Of a stretch of 43,672 bases of DNA, positions 18,790 through 27,493 are shown piece by piece. Made by a program: the position numbers and the translations under genes. Within the stretch, counting starts at the first letter, position 1, and each line of letters begins with the position of its first letter. This stretch comes from Hyphomicrobiales bacterium (GTDB lineage: Bacteria > Pseudomonadota > Alphaproteobacteria > Rhizobiales > Rhizobiaceae): contig PAPH01000074.1 in the NCBI GenBank assembly GCA_002709005.1, forward strand, positions 1 to 43,672. Direction: 5' to 3'. A model generated the notes under the pieces. The model was not told the DNA's origin. It ran no database searches and worked only from the letters and a program-made list of their open reading frames with translations.

Positions 18790-19437
18790 TCAGCTCCCGG
18801 AAAAATCGTGCGGACGGGCGATCAGCAGACCGCGTCCGGATGTGAGGCCCACCGTGACCGCGCCCTCGGCGATGTTCGACAAGGTGCGTGAACTGCCGAA
18901 GACCATGTCGAGACCATCCAGCGGGTAGCGCGCGTTCTCGATCACCACACCCGTGAGATCGGAAAAGGGCAGAATGGAAAACAGCGACCCCTTCGGCAGG
19001 TCAAGGGTGAAGCGGCCCGGCAGCACCGGAACGGCTTCCTCGTCGCCCGAGGTGAGCACGATGGAAAGCCCGCGCTCGGCAAGCGCGATCGCCTTGATCA
19101 TGTGAAGTCCGGCGTGATCGGTCCGCTCGCCCTCGAGCGCGCCGACGAAGATCAGTTTTGTCGCCCCGCGCTCGAGCGCCGTTTCGATGGCGAGTTCGCC
19201 GTCGGTGTAATTCTTCTCGGCCGGGTGAACCTGCCGTTCGACATCCGGCCAGGCCTCGTGATCGCTCTGAACGGCGGAATCGAAATCCCCCATCCAGAGT
19301 TCCGGCGTCAGCCCGAGCGCCGTTGCGTGGCGGATGCCGCTGTCGGCGGCGATCACGCGTGCGCCCCCGATGAGCGCGCGGACGCGGTCATCGACGGAGA
19401 GGGCACCGCCGAGCAGGATTGCGAAAGTGGTCGTCAT
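18790..19437 (-). CDS. thiN: Thiamine pyrophosphokinase (ThiN type)
   Basis: Transfers pyrophosphate from ATP to thiamine, producing TPP directly. 215 residues from MTTTFAILLGG, close to the family length. Visible motifs are AADSGIRHA, the metal-binding MGDFDS, the EKNYTDGELAIE segment and the GERTDHAG block. An upstream extension to 19605 would run antisense through the TPP riboswitch and is rejected. The gene is divergent from thiBPQ and is not itself downstream of the riboswitch. Imported thiamine from ThiBPQ is the natural substrate. Confidence 0.93.
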   Translation of the reverse strand: MTTTFAILLGGALSVDDRVRALIGGARVIAADSGIRHATALGLTPELWMGDFDSAVQSDHEAWPDVERQVHPAEKNYTDGELAIETALERGATKLIFVGALEGERTDHAGLHMIKAIALAERGLSIVLTSGDEEAVPVLPGRFTLDLPKGSLFSILPFSDLTGVVIENARYPLDGLDMVFGSSRTLSNIAEGAVTVGLTSGRGLLIARPHDFSGS

Positions 19438-19468
19438 CGGGTCAGCCACATAGCAGGTTTTGCGCCCC

Positions 19469-19497
19469 TTGCCAGAGGTCGCCGCGCAAACTATGTC
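19469..19497 (+). promoter_or_regulatory. Candidate sigma-70-type promoter of thiBPQ
   Basis: TTGCCA (19469-19474) is separated by 17 nt from TATGTC (19492-19497). A start about seven bases further on would fall immediately before the TPP aptamer at 19506. Position and spacing are good; the -10 element is only moderate. Confidence 0.5.
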
Positions 19498-19505
19498 TTG
19501 GATTG

Positions 19506-19595
19506 CTCTAACGGGGTGCCCGGCAACAGCCGGGCTGAGAGGCATCCGCCAACCCGAAGAACCTGATCCGGTTAGCACCGGCGGAGGGATTAGAG
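19506..19595 (+). promoter_or_regulatory. TPP riboswitch aptamer (thi box)
   Basis: CTCTAA (19506-19511) and TTAGAG (19590-19595) form P1. Between them lie ACGGGGTGCC, the pyrimidine-sensing GGCTGAGA (ending at 19540), and ACCTGATCCGGTTAGCACCGG followed by CGGAGGGAT, each a diagnostic THI element block. It stands between the promoter and thiB and should repress thiBPQ when thiamine pyrophosphate is abundant. Confidence 0.98.
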
Positions 19596-19605
19596 GTCGC
19601 GCCAA

Positions 19606-19644
19606 GCGCCTTGTTCCCTTTCAACACCGAACAAGAGGAGGCGC
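19606..19644 (+). promoter_or_regulatory. Expression platform: hairpin covering the thiB ribosome site
   Basis: GCGCC TTGTTC (19606-19616) can pair with GAACAA (19629-19634) and GGCGC (19640-19644). GAGGA bulges between the two halves and overlaps the thiB Shine-Dalgarno GAGGAGG (19635-19641). This predicts that the TPP-bound state shuts off translation initiation. It is a pairing I can see, not a tested structure. Confidence 0.55.
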
Positions 19645-19648
19645 GCCC

Positions 19649-20668
19649 ATGCGTTTCAAGCCAACACTGACCACTCTCGCCCTGTCGCTCGCCGCGACTG
19701 TTTCGCTCGCGCCGTTCGCTGCCCGTGCGGCCGACAAGACGCTCACCGTCTACACCTATGAGAGCTTCATCGCCGAGTGGGGCCCCGGCCCGCTGGTCAA
19801 GGAAGCCTTCGAGAAGGAATGCGGCTGCACGCTCAACTGGGTCGGCGTCGAGGACGGCGTGGCGCTTTTGAATCGCGTCAAGCTCGAAGGCGACACGGCG
19901 GAAGCGGGTGTGGTGCTCGGCCTCGACACCAATCTGGTCGCCGAGGCCAAGGCCACCGGCCTGTTCGCCCCGCACGGCATCGACACATCCGCCGTCGACG
20001 TGCCCGGCGGGTTCGAGGACGATACCTTCGTGCCCTTCGACTACGGCTACTTCGCCGTCGTCTACGATACCGAGACGGTCGACACCCCGCCCAAAAGCCT
20101 GAAGGATCTGGTCGAGGGCGATCCGGCGCAGAAGATCGTCATCGAGGATCCACGCACCTCGACCCCGGGTCTCGGTCTGCTTCTCTGGATGAAAAAAGTC
20201 TATGGCGAAGAGGCCGCCGGCGCATGGGAGAAGCTGAGCGACCGCATTCTCACCGTAACGCCGGGCTGGTCGGAAGCCTACGGCCTGTTCACCGACGGCG
20301 AGGCGCCGATGGTGCTCTCCTACACCACCTCACCGGCCTATCACATGGTCGCCGAGGACTCGGACCGCTACCAGGCGGCCAGCTTCTCCGAGGGCCACTA
20401 CATGCAGATCGAGGTGGCCGGGCTCCTCAAGGCAGCACCGGACATGGATCTGGCAAAGGAATTCCTCGCCTTCATGACCAGGCCCGCCTTCCAGGACACC
20501 ATCCCGACCACCAACTGGATGCTGCCCGCCGCCCCCATGGACACCAAGCTTCCGGACGCCTTCGACAAGCTGGTCAAACCGGACTCCGCGCTTCTCTATT
20601 CGCCCGAGGAGGTCGCCGAGAACCGCAAGGCCTGGATCGACGAGTGGACCGCGGCAATGAGCAAATGA
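19649..20668 (+). CDS. thiB: Thiamine-binding periplasmic protein ThiB
   Basis: Captures thiamine, TMP or TPP in the periplasm for the ThiPQ importer. 339 residues. The signal peptide [20 protein letters not shown] ends in an ARA/A-type cleavage site near residue 28. The mature start [28 protein letters not shown] is typical of ThiB, as are [11 protein letters not shown] and [14 protein letters not shown]. It is the first gene behind the TPP riboswitch, followed by thiP after 24 nt. Length and motifs are normal. Confidence 0.95.
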   Translation: MRFKPTLTTLALSLAATVSLAPFAARAADKTLTVYTYESFIAEWGPGPLVKEAFEKECGCTLNWVGVEDGVALLNRVKLEGDTAEAGVVLGLDTNLVAEAKATGLFAPHGIDTSAVDVPGGFEDDTFVPFDYGYFAVVYDTETVDTPPKSLKDLVEGDPAQKIVIEDPRTSTPGLGLLLWMKKVYGEEAAGAWEKLSDRILTVTPGWSEAYGLFTDGEAPMVLSYTTSPAYHMVAEDSDRYQAASFSEGHYMQIEVAGLLKAAPDMDLAKEFLAFMTRPAFQDTIPTTNWMLPAAPMDTKLPDAFDKLVKPDSALLYSPEEVAENRKAWIDEWTAAMSK

Positions 20669-20692
20669 CCGGCCGGATGTGACTGTTCGCCG

Positions 20693-22324
20693 ATGACATC
20701 CGCCCCCCTCACCCGCGCAGAGACCCGCGCCGCCTCGCTGGGCGGCATGGCGGCGATCGTGCTGGTGGGGGCGGGTATCCTGGTACCCGTCACAGCCCTC
20801 CTCTGGCGCGGGGCTGATACGACTTTAGGCTTCGGCTTCGACCCCTATCTCTGGCGGATCACCCGCTTCACGCTCTGGCAAGCGGCGCTGTCGACGGCGC
20901 TGTCCATACTGTTCGCCATCCCGCTCGCCCGCGCGCTCGCCCGCCGTCCGGATTTCCCGGGCCGGGTCTGGATCCTGCGGCTCTTTGCCGTGCCGCTCGG
21001 CCTGCCGCCGCTGGTCGCCGCGCTCGGCATTCTCTCCGTGTGGGGCAACAACGGCGCGATCAACCGGGCGCTGGCCGAACTTTTCGGCGCGACGCCGTTC
21101 TCCGTTTACGGCCTGTCGGGCATTCTCATCGCCCATGTCTTCTTCAACCTCCCGCTCGCCGTCCGGCTGATGCTCCTTGGGCTCGAACGCCAGCCGCAGG
21201 AGTACTGGAAGAATGCCGCCGTTCTCGGCATGGGAGGCTGGACCACCTTCCGGCTCATCGAGTGGCCCGCCATGGCGCGACCCGCGGCAGGTGCCGCCGG
21301 TCTCGTCTTCATGCTCTGCGTGACTTCCTTCACCCTCGTGCTCATTCTCGGCGGCGGCCCCAGCGCGACGACGCTGGAAGTGGCGATCTTTCAGGCGCTG
21401 CGTTTCGACTTCGACCCGCCACGGGCCATCTGGCTCGCCCTCATCCAGATCGCGCTGACCGCGGTCGCCCTTCTGCTCCTGCGGCTGATCGGCGGCGAGG
21501 ACGACCGCTCGCAGCTTCTCGCCACCGGCCAGGAAAGGCCGGACGCGAAGACCGGGATTTCCCGCGCGGCCGATGCGGTTCTGATCGTGGCCGGCGCAGC
21601 CTTCGTCATGGCCCCGATGGCTGCGACGCTGGTCTCCGGATTGGCGGCCGACTTCTCGCGCCTCGTCTTTCGGCCCGCGCTCTGGCAGGCCATCGCCACC
21701 AGTCTCGGCATCGCCGCGGCGGCCGCCACCCTGTCGATCCTCGTCGCGCTGTTGCTGATCCGCGCCCGTTTCGGCGAGGCGGGCGACCGCCAACCGGGCC
21801 GGCGCGCCCTCCACGGCATCGCGGGCGCCACGGGCTCGCTGGTGCTGCTGGTGCCGCCGGTCGTCATGGGCGCGGGCTGGTTCCTGCTCATGCGCGGCGG
21901 ACGGTCCTCGCTGCTTGCGCCACTTGCCGTAATCGTGACGATCAACGCCATGATGGCGCTTCCCTTTGTCATGCGGGTGCTCGAAACGGCCTACCGCGCG
22001 GTGCTCAACCGCAACGGCCGGCTGGCGCTCTCGCTCGGGGTAACCGGCTGGCATCGCATCCGCCGGGTCGATCTGCCGGCGCTCGCCAAACCGCTGCGGG
22101 CCGCCTTCGCCTTCGCCATGGCGCTCTCGCTCGGCGATCTCGGCGCCATCGCGCTCTTCGGCAACGAGAAGCTCGTCACACTGCCCTGGCTGCTCTATCA
22201 GTCGATGGGCAGCTACCGGACTACCGACGCTGCCGGGATCGCCCTCGTTCTCGGAGTTCTCTGCGTGACACTGATGATTTTCGCCGACCGATCGCCCGTC
22301 GGCTCCCGGAGGGACCGCCGATGA
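20693..22324 (+). CDS. thiP: Thiamine ABC transporter permease ThiP
   Basis: 543-residue inner-membrane permease with about twelve hydrophobic segments, arising from two fused permease halves as in other ThiP/FbpB-type proteins. Each half has an ATPase-contact loop: EYWKNAAVLGMGGWTTFRLIEWP in the first, and NGRLALSLGVTGWHRIRRVDLP, starting near residue 440, in the second. (The peptides are given only to locate the loops.) The stop overlaps the thiQ start (ATGA). A long open frame on the opposite strand is a codon-bias shadow. Confidence 0.94.
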   Translation: MTSAPLTRAETRAASLGGMAAIVLVGAGILVPVTALLWRGADTTLGFGFDPYLWRITRFTLWQAALSTALSILFAIPLARALARRPDFPGRVWILRLFAVPLGLPPLVAALGILSVWGNNGAINRALAELFGATPFSVYGLSGILIAHVFFNLPLAVRLMLLGLERQPQEYWKNAAVLGMGGWTTFRLIEWPAMARPAAGAAGLVFMLCVTSFTLVLILGGGPSATTLEVAIFQALRFDFDPPRAIWLALIQIALTAVALLLLRLIGGEDDRSQLLATGQERPDAKTGISRAADAVLIVAGAAFVMAPMAATLVSGLAADFSRLVFRPALWQAIATSLGIAAAAATLSILVALLLIRARFGEAGDRQPGRRALHGIAGATGSLVLLVPPVVMGAGWFLLMRGGRSSLLAPLAVIVTINAMMALPFVMRVLETAYRAVLNRNGRLALSLGVTGWHRIRRVDLPALAKPLRAAFAFAMALSLGDLGAIALFGNEKLVTLPWLLYQSMGSYRTTDAAGIALVLGVLCVTLMIFADRSPVGSRRDRR

Positions 22325-23040
22325 CGCCGGCAATCGAAATGCGCGACGTCGAACGCAAGCTCGGCACCAAGGAGATGCGGTTCGATTTCTCGCGCGAGCG
22401 GGGCACGATCACCGCCGTGCTCGGACCTTCGGGTTCGGGAAAGTCGACGCTCCTCAACCTCATTGCCGGATTTCTGGCGCCCGACAGCGGCCGCGTGATG
22501 ATCGACGGCGAGGACATGGGCCGACTTCCGCCGGGGGAGCGCGGCGTCTCGATGGTCTTTCAGGACAACAATCTCTTCGCCCACCTCGACATCGCCACCA
22601 ATATCGGCCTCGGGCTCGATCCGGCCCTCAAGCTCGATGCGGCGCAGAAGGATCGAATCGCCGATTCGCTCGAACGGGTCGGGCTGGCAGGCTACGAAAA
22701 GCGGCTGCCCGGCACGCTCTCTGGAGGCGAACGGCAGCGTGTGGCGCTGGCCCGCGCCTTCGCGCGCGCCCGTCCGCTCCTGCTGCTCGACGAACCCTTC
22801 GACGGGCTTGGGCCGGGACTGGCCGCCGACATGATTTCGCTGATGCTGGAAATCCGCGCAGATGTCGACGCCACCGTGCTGATGGTCACCCACGATCCGC
22901 ATGAGGCCGTGACGACCGCCGATCACGTGCTTTTCGTCAATAACGGCACCATCGCCGCCGACACCACCATGGACGGTTTCTTCGAGCGCGAGGACCTTCC
23001 CGACCTGACCGCCTATCTGCGCGGCGGTCCGGACCGGTAG
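22321..23040 (+). CDS. thiQ: Thiamine ABC transporter ATPase ThiQ
   Basis: 239-residue ATPase for ThiP. Walker A GPSGSGKST lies near residue 35, followed by Q-loop VFQDNNLFAHL, signature LSGGERQRVALARAF, Walker B LLLLDEPF and switch MVTHDPHEA. The D-loop after Walker B reads DGLGPGL instead of the usual SALDP-type sequence, so its aspartate is replaced by glycine; ThiQ proteins are known to vary here. Translation is coupled to thiP by a 4-nt overlap. It is the last thi gene; no clear terminator was seen in 23041-23239. Confidence 0.93.
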   Translation: MTPAIEMRDVERKLGTKEMRFDFSRERGTITAVLGPSGSGKSTLLNLIAGFLAPDSGRVMIDGEDMGRLPPGERGVSMVFQDNNLFAHLDIATNIGLGLDPALKLDAAQKDRIADSLERVGLAGYEKRLPGTLSGGERQRVALARAFARARPLLLLDEPFDGLGPGLAADMISLMLEIRADVDATVLMVTHDPHEAVTTADHVLFVNNGTIAADTTMDGFFEREDLPDLTAYLRGGPDR

Positions 23041-23239
23041 CCCGGACACAAATCGCCACATTTTGGTCGCCAGCGACTGGCAATTGGGAACTGGCACCCA
23101 TCGATGAAACAGGATAATCAGTGCAACCAAACCGTTCGCACGGACGTTTACGGCCCGAATCCTCCGGGTCGTGCAAGCATCCGCGGAACGCCACACATCC
23201 CGGCCGGCACTCGCCCGGTCAACGCGAATCTCGGAGCGT

Positions 23240-24796
23240 ATGTCGCACCATTTCCCACAGGACATGCCGACCAGCCGGAGCGTCTGCGCGCTTGACCGGA
23301 CCGTTTCGCATGGGATTCCGGCTCTTCTTCCGCGGCCCTGGCACCTTCGCGCCCTTCCGTTTCTCGCCGCCCTCTTCCTGACCGGATGCCAGACGCTCGG
23401 CGTCGACGTCTACAAGCCGGACGTCCGCCCCTCCGATCAGCCGCAGACCGCGGAGAACGCCGCCAATGCCGATCCGCGCAGCCGGATCGGCGCCAACGAA
23501 CATCCGCGTATCGTCGCAAGCTACGGCGGCGAATATCGCGACCAGCGGACCGAGAAACTTCTCGCCCGCATCATCGGCAAGCTAACCCTGGTTTCGGAAA
23601 ATCCGAAACAGGCCTATCGGGTAACCGTGCTCAATTCGCCGGCGGTCAACGCCTTCGCGCTGCCGGGCGGCTATGTCTATGTCACTCGCGGCCTGCTCGC
23701 GCTCGCCAACGACGCCTCGGAAGTCGCTGCCGTGATCGCCCACGAGATGGGTCATGTGACCGCCAATCACGGCATCGAACGCCGCCAGCGCGAACGTGAG
23801 GAAGCCTTGGCCGAGCGGATGGCCGAAACCTCGATTTCCGGCGGTCTCGCCGCCAAGCAGGAGATTGCCCAGAGCAAGCTGCGGCTTGCCGCGTTTTCGC
23901 GCAACCAGGAACTCGAGGCCGACGCCATCGGCATCCGCATGCTGGGCGAGGCCGGATACGATCCCTACGCCGCCTCGCGCTTCCTCGAATCGATGGAGGC
24001 CTATGGCCGCTTCATGGCCGTGGACCCCTCATCCGACCAGAGCCTCGACTTCCTGTCGAGCCACCCCAACGCCCCGCAGCGGGTGGAGCTTGCCAAGAAC
24101 CACGCCCGCAGCTTTGGCGCCGACGGTACGGTTGATCGCGGCCGGGACTTCTATCTCGACGGTATCGACGGGCTTCTCTTCGGCGACAGCCCGCAGGAAG
24201 GTTATGTCCGTGGCAACACTTTCCTGCATCCCAAACTGGGCATCCGCTTCGAGGTGCCGCCGAATTTCCGCATCGACAACAAGGCCGAGGCGGTAATGGC
24301 AACCGGACCCAACGACCTCGCCGTTCGCTTCGACGGGGTGAGCGAAAGCTCCCGCCGATCGCTATCTGACTACATGGCGAGCGGCTGGGTGACGGGACTC
24401 ATTCCCGGCTCGATCCGCGAGACCCGGATCGGCGGTTTCCCCGCCGCCACTGCACGGGCCCGCGCGGACCGGTGGGATTTCGATGTGACAGTGGTGAAGG
24501 TCGATGACCGGATCTACCGGTTCCTCACCGCCGCGCCCCTCGATTCGCCGGCTCTCGAACCGACCGCGGAAACGTTGCGTTCGAGTTTCCGCAAACTGAC
24601 GGCGGGAGAGGCACAGGCACTTCAGCCGCTCAGGATCCGCATCGTCACGGCCAAACCCGGCGATTCCATCACCACGCTGGCCGGACGGATGCGCGGGACC
24701 GACCGCAAGGTCGAGCTCTTCAAGCTTCTCAATTCGATCGGTCCGGGCGCTTCCGTCGTCGGCGGCAACCGCTACAAGATCGTCACCGACCAGTAG
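23240..24796 (+). CDS. M48-family metalloprotease, predicted lipoprotein
   Basis: Zinc protease of the BepA/LoiP-like periplasmic M48 group. From the ATG at 23240 it has 518 residues; a start at 23264 or a GTG at 23171 is also possible because no ribosome site is convincing. After a long basic N-terminus come the hydrophobic stretch ALPFLAALF and the lipobox LTGC, which predicts a lipid-anchored cysteine. The active site is AHEMGHVTANHG (HExxH) with the third ligand in ELEADAIG. The last about 60 residues (RIVTAKPGDSITTLAGRM...) resemble a LysM-like module. Likely role: outer-membrane protein quality control. It converges on rpoH. Confidence 0.88.
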   Translation: MSHHFPQDMPTSRSVCALDRTVSHGIPALLPRPWHLRALPFLAALFLTGCQTLGVDVYKPDVRPSDQPQTAENAANADPRSRIGANEHPRIVASYGGEYRDQRTEKLLARIIGKLTLVSENPKQAYRVTVLNSPAVNAFALPGGYVYVTRGLLALANDASEVAAVIAHEMGHVTANHGIERRQREREEALAERMAETSISGGLAAKQEIAQSKLRLAAFSRNQELEADAIGIRMLGEAGYDPYAASRFLESMEAYGRFMAVDPSSDQSLDFLSSHPNAPQRVELAKNHARSFGADGTVDRGRDFYLDGIDGLLFGDSPQEGYVRGNTFLHPKLGIRFEVPPNFRIDNKAEAVMATGPNDLAVRFDGVSESSRRSLSDYMASGWVTGLIPGSIRETRIGGFPAATARARADRWDFDVTVVKVDDRIYRFLTAAPLDSPALEPTAETLRSSFRKLTAGEAQALQPLRIRIVTAKPGDSITTLAGRMRGTDRKVELFKLLNSIGPGASVVGGNRYKIVTDQ

Positions 24797-24824
24797 GTTT
24801 TCTGCTCTCGCAGGATCAAAGTAA

Positions 24825-24848
24825 AAAGGCGCCCCGTCGGGCGCCTTT
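24825..24848. terminator. Bidirectional terminator between the M48 gene and rpoH
   Basis: A 10-bp perfect stem, AAAGGCGCCC (24825-24834) with GGGCGCCTTT (24839-24848), has a CGTC loop. T-rich tails follow on both strands (TTTCTTG and TTTTTAC). It ends both convergent genes. Confidence 0.9.
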
Positions 24849-24872
24849 CTTGTCGCAGAAATCCTGCCTTGT

Positions 24873-25736
24873 TCAGAGCGTGGCGATTTCAGGTGTTTCG
24901 CGTACCAGCGCGGTCTTGAGCTTTTCGAGCGCGCGGTTTTCGATCTGGCGAACCCGTTCCTTGGAAATGCCGAGCGACTGACCAAGGGATTCGAGCGTGG
25001 CGCTGTCTTCCGACAGCCGCCGTTCGCTGATGATCCGGAGTTCGCGGGGATTGAGCGCCTTCAACGCGTCGCCGAGCCAGACCGTGCGGCGCTCCTCGTC
25101 GATGATTGTCGACACCTGTTCGTCTGGAAGCGGCGCGTCGCTTTCGAGAAACTCGACCCGGTCTGCCGCGCTTCCGTCCTCGTTGCCGTTGACCGGAGCA
25201 TTGAGCGAGGTGTCCGAACCCGAAAGGCGGGCGTCCATGATGGCCACATCCTTTTCGTGCACACCCAGCGCATCGGCGATCTTCGAATGCAGGGCGCTGT
25301 CGGTGAGATTCTCCTGGCCCTGCGACAAGCGGGCCCGCAGGCGGCGCAGGTTGAAGAACAGCGCCTTCTGCGCGGAACTGGTTCCGCCGCGCACGATGGA
25401 CCAGTTGCGAAGGATGAAATCCTGCATCGACGCCCTGATCCACCAGCTTGCATAAGTGGAAAATCTCACGTCGCGTTCGGGATCGAACCTTGCCGCGGCT
25501 TCCAGCAGCCCTACATGACCCTCCTGAATGAGATCATTCATCGGCAGGCCGAAATTTCGGAACTTCGCGGCCATCGAGATGACGAGCCGCATATGGGCCA
25601 TGGTGATCTTGTGGAGAGCCGTCTGGTCCTGATCGTCCCTCCAGGCAAGCGCGAGATCGTGTTCCTCGTCCCGCTCCAGATAGGGAGCCGCCATTGCCGC
25701 GCGCACCATTTGCCGATCTGCTGACACTGAATTCAT
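24873..25736 (-). CDS. rpoH: RNA polymerase sigma factor RpoH (RpoH2-like)
   Basis: Sigma-32-type factor for heat and oxidative stress genes, 287 residues. Region 2 is intact (NDLIQEGHVGLLEAAARFDPERDVRFSTYASWWI, quoted in parts: the core is DLIQEGHVGLLEAA and FSTYASWWIRASMQ). The RpoH box AQKALFFNLRRLR follows, then region 4 with ESLGQSLGISKERVRQIENR. The opening MNSVSADRQMVRAAMAAPYL recalls the RpoH2 paralogue of rhizobia, which is itself controlled by the general stress sigma factor, but paralogue assignment from memory is uncertain. GGAGAGA precedes the ATG. A long dyad lies in the leader or promoter region. Confidence 0.93.
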   Translation of the reverse strand: MNSVSADRQMVRAAMAAPYLERDEEHDLALAWRDDQDQTALHKITMAHMRLVISMAAKFRNFGLPMNDLIQEGHVGLLEAAARFDPERDVRFSTYASWWIRASMQDFILRNWSIVRGGTSSAQKALFFNLRRLRARLSQGQENLTDSALHSKIADALGVHEKDVAIMDARLSGSDTSLNAPVNGNEDGSAADRVEFLESDAPLPDEQVSTIIDEERRTVWLGDALKALNPRELRIISERRLSEDSATLESLGQSLGISKERVRQIENRALEKLKTALVRETPEIATL

Positions 25737-25787
25737 GGCGTCTCTCCTTTTTCAAAACGGCGGCGGGCGGATGTCTGCCGTCAGGAC

Positions 25788-25860
25788 CGGGGTTACCGCG
25801 AAAATAAAGTGTTTCGTCAGAACCTTCGGACTGCAAAGAATAGTCCTGCGGTTAACCCCG
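25788..25860. promoter_or_regulatory. Long dyad upstream of rpoH
   Basis: CGGGGTTACCGC (25788-25799) and GCGGTTAACCCCG (25848-25860) are inverted repeats with one unmatched base, enclosing 48 nt. Inside, on the minus strand, GGACT and AGTCC form a second hairpin. The inner edge is 52 nt from the rpoH ATG. If transcribed, it would form a branched leader; otherwise it may be an operator. Confidence 0.5.
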
Positions 25861-26146
25861 TCGATGAGTGCGCAACGCGTCAAACCGGCGATGGTTCCCG
25901 CCTTTCCTTGCCAGGATAGGCCGGGCCGGAAAAAACTGCCGAATGCTTTTGAAAAAACCGGCGAACGAGCCGTTACAGACCGACCCGCAAGAATTTGCGG
26001 CCGGCGCGGAAATGAAACGTGACAGGCCGGCTCACGCCGCTCCCGTTGCGGTCGATGCGGCATCGATCGCTGCCCTTGCGGGAGCCAGGCCAGTGGCAGG
26101 AGTGCTCGCCCTCCAAAAATTCGCCCGCGCCCATTGTCCGAAACGC

Positions 26147-26173
26147 AAAAACCCGGCCGCGAGGCCGGGTTTT
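26147..26173 (-). terminator. carD terminator
   Basis: An 11-bp stem, AAAACCCGGCC (26148-26158) with GGCCGGGTTTT (26163-26173), has a GCGA loop and a T5 run on the minus strand. It lies 27 nt past the carD stop. Confidence 0.9.
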
Positions 26174-26199
26174 CGAAACTTCGAGGATGGCGCCTGAAA

Positions 26200-26769
26200 T
26201 CAGGCTGCTTCTTCCTGCTTGTCGCCGTCGTCATTGGCCTTGCCGCGCTTCGGGCCCTTGGCCAGATGCGTTTCGATGAGGCGGACGGATTCGGTTTCCG
26301 ACATCTTGTTCACAGCGGCGATTTCGCGGGCCATGCGGTCGAGCGCGGCTTCGTAGAGCTGCCGTTCGGAATAGGACTGTTCGGGCTGGTTGTCGGCACG
26401 GAACAGGTCGCGGACCACTTCGGCGATCGAAATCAGATCGCCCGAATTGATCTTGGCGTCGTATTCCTGCGCGCGGCGCGACCACATGGTGCGCTTGATC
26501 CGGGCCTTGCCCTGGACGACCTTGAGAGCCCGCTCGACATAATCGGTTTCCGACAGCTTGCGCATGCCGATGGTCGAAGCCTTGGCGACCGGCACCTTCA
26601 GACGCATCTTGTCTTTCTCGAAGTCGATGACGAAGAGTTCAAGCTTGTGGCCTGCCACTTCCTGTTCCTCGATGGCGACGATCTGGCCGACACCATGGGC
26701 GGGATACACAATCGCTTCGCCGGTTTTGAAACCCTGGCGCTGAGAAGACTTCTTTTGCTGAGTCGTCAT
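26200..26769 (-). CDS. carD: CarD/CdnL-family RNA polymerase-binding regulator
   Basis: 189 residues. The N-terminal RNAP-interacting Tudor-like domain (FKTGEAIVYPAHGVGQIVAIEEQEV, residues about 14-75) binds the beta subunit. The helical C-terminal part (DYVERALKVVQ... to about 165) contacts promoter DNA in this family and stabilises open complexes, mostly at rRNA and growth genes. The tail after about 165 is highly charged (GPKRGKANDDGDKQEEAA) and presumably flexible. It is a single gene with its own terminator, upstream of which lies a 385-nt spacer to fdxA. CdnL is the alphaproteobacterial name. Confidence 0.93.
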   Translation of the reverse strand: MTTQQKKSSQRQGFKTGEAIVYPAHGVGQIVAIEEQEVAGHKLELFVIDFEKDKMRLKVPVAKASTIGMRKLSETDYVERALKVVQGKARIKRTMWSRRAQEYDAKINSGDLISIAEVVRDLFRADNQPEQSYSERQLYEAALDRMAREIAAVNKMSETESVRLIETHLAKGPKRGKANDDGDKQEEAA

Positions 26770-27154
26770 ACGTGGTCAAAACTCCCTGTTATAGGTATCG
26801 GAGACATGCCCGTGGACCGGTTGGCAAGCTCCGCGCAGCTGATGACTGCGTGCTGCTGACAAAGTCGCGACCAAAAAGTTTCGGGAAAAAGTCGGCGGTG
26901 CTGAACATCGTGCCGCAACAAGGTTTGCGACATTGGCACCGCTATGAGGACGTTTCCGTGCTTATTGGTTTGTTCGCCCGTGTGGCGCCTTTGAATATGT
27001 CAGTTCTATTTACCTACCATAATTATGCGCAGAAATCAATTATTTGCTGCTCTGCCGCATGACGCAGCGGAACATTGAAGGGGAATTGGTTAAATCGGCA
27101 CCGGCTGACGGCTGCGGCCGGTGTCTCAAAGGGATCGCGCAGCCCGGGGGCTGG
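26770..27154. other. 385-nt gene-free region between carD and fdxA
   Basis: No open frame with a credible ribosome site. The carD promoter should lie near 26775-26850; a TATAAC-like element reads on the minus strand near 26791-26796, without a clear -35. Bases 26985-27060 are much more AT-rich than the surroundings. A 7-bp hairpin lies at 27099-27123 after fdxA. Nothing else was recognised. Confidence 0.55.
27099..27123 (-). terminator. Possible weak fdxA terminator
   Basis: CACCGGC (27099-27105) and GCCGGTG (27117-27123) pair, 32 nt beyond the fdxA stop. The following minus-strand sequence GCCGATTTAA has only a short T-run, so termination may be inefficient or the hairpin protective. Confidence 0.3.
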
Positions 27155-27493
27155 TCAGTCGCCCTGGCCGGGCTCGGCGGAGAAATACTTCTCCAGCTTG
27201 CCCTCTTCACCATCGAACTTCTTGGCGTCTTCCGGCGCGTCGCGCTTGACCGTGATATTCGGCCACTTGTCGGCATATTCGGTATTGAGTTCAAGCCACT
27301 TGTCGAGACCCGGCTCGGTGTCCGGCTTGATCGCCTCGGCCGGGCATTCCGGCTCGCACACGCCGCAGTCGATACACTCGTCCGGATGAATGACGAGCAT
27401 GTTCTCACCTTCATAGAAGCAGTCGACGGGGCAGACCTCGACGCAGTCCATGTATTTGCATTTGATGCAATTGTCGGTGACGATGTAAGTCAT
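27155..27493 (-). CDS. fdxA: Seven-iron ferredoxin FdxA
   Basis: 112 residues. Nine cysteines are placed as in the [3Fe-4S][4Fe-4S] ferredoxins: C9, C12, C17, C21 and C25, then C40, C43, C46 and C50 ([15 protein letters not shown] and [12 protein letters not shown]). The C-terminal half is an acidic extension typical of FdxA. It is a soluble one-electron carrier whose partner enzymes are not evident here. Order with hslR upstream and carD downstream is common in this bacterial order. The ATG has AGGG-type upstream sequence. Confidence 0.95.
   Translation of the reverse strand: MTYIVTDNCIKCKYMDCVEVCPVDCFYEGENMLVIHPDECIDCGVCEPECPAEAIKPDTEPGLDKWLELNTEYADKWPNITVKRDAPEDAKKFDGEEGKLEKYFSAEPGQGD

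Larger units (their letters stand above)
25737..26199. other. 463-nt gene-free region between rpoH and carD
   Basis: It holds the rpoH leader and a dyad (25788-25860) on the rpoH side, and the carD terminator (26148-26173) on the carD side. Between about 25862 and 26146 I see no gene with a ribosome site and no repeat. I could not place a convincing GGAAC...CGTT general-stress promoter. Confidence 0.6.

Noticed and set aside
20825..22333. 502-residue minus-strand open frame
   Set aside because: Antisense shadow of thiP; composition dominated by Arg, Glu, Gly and His.
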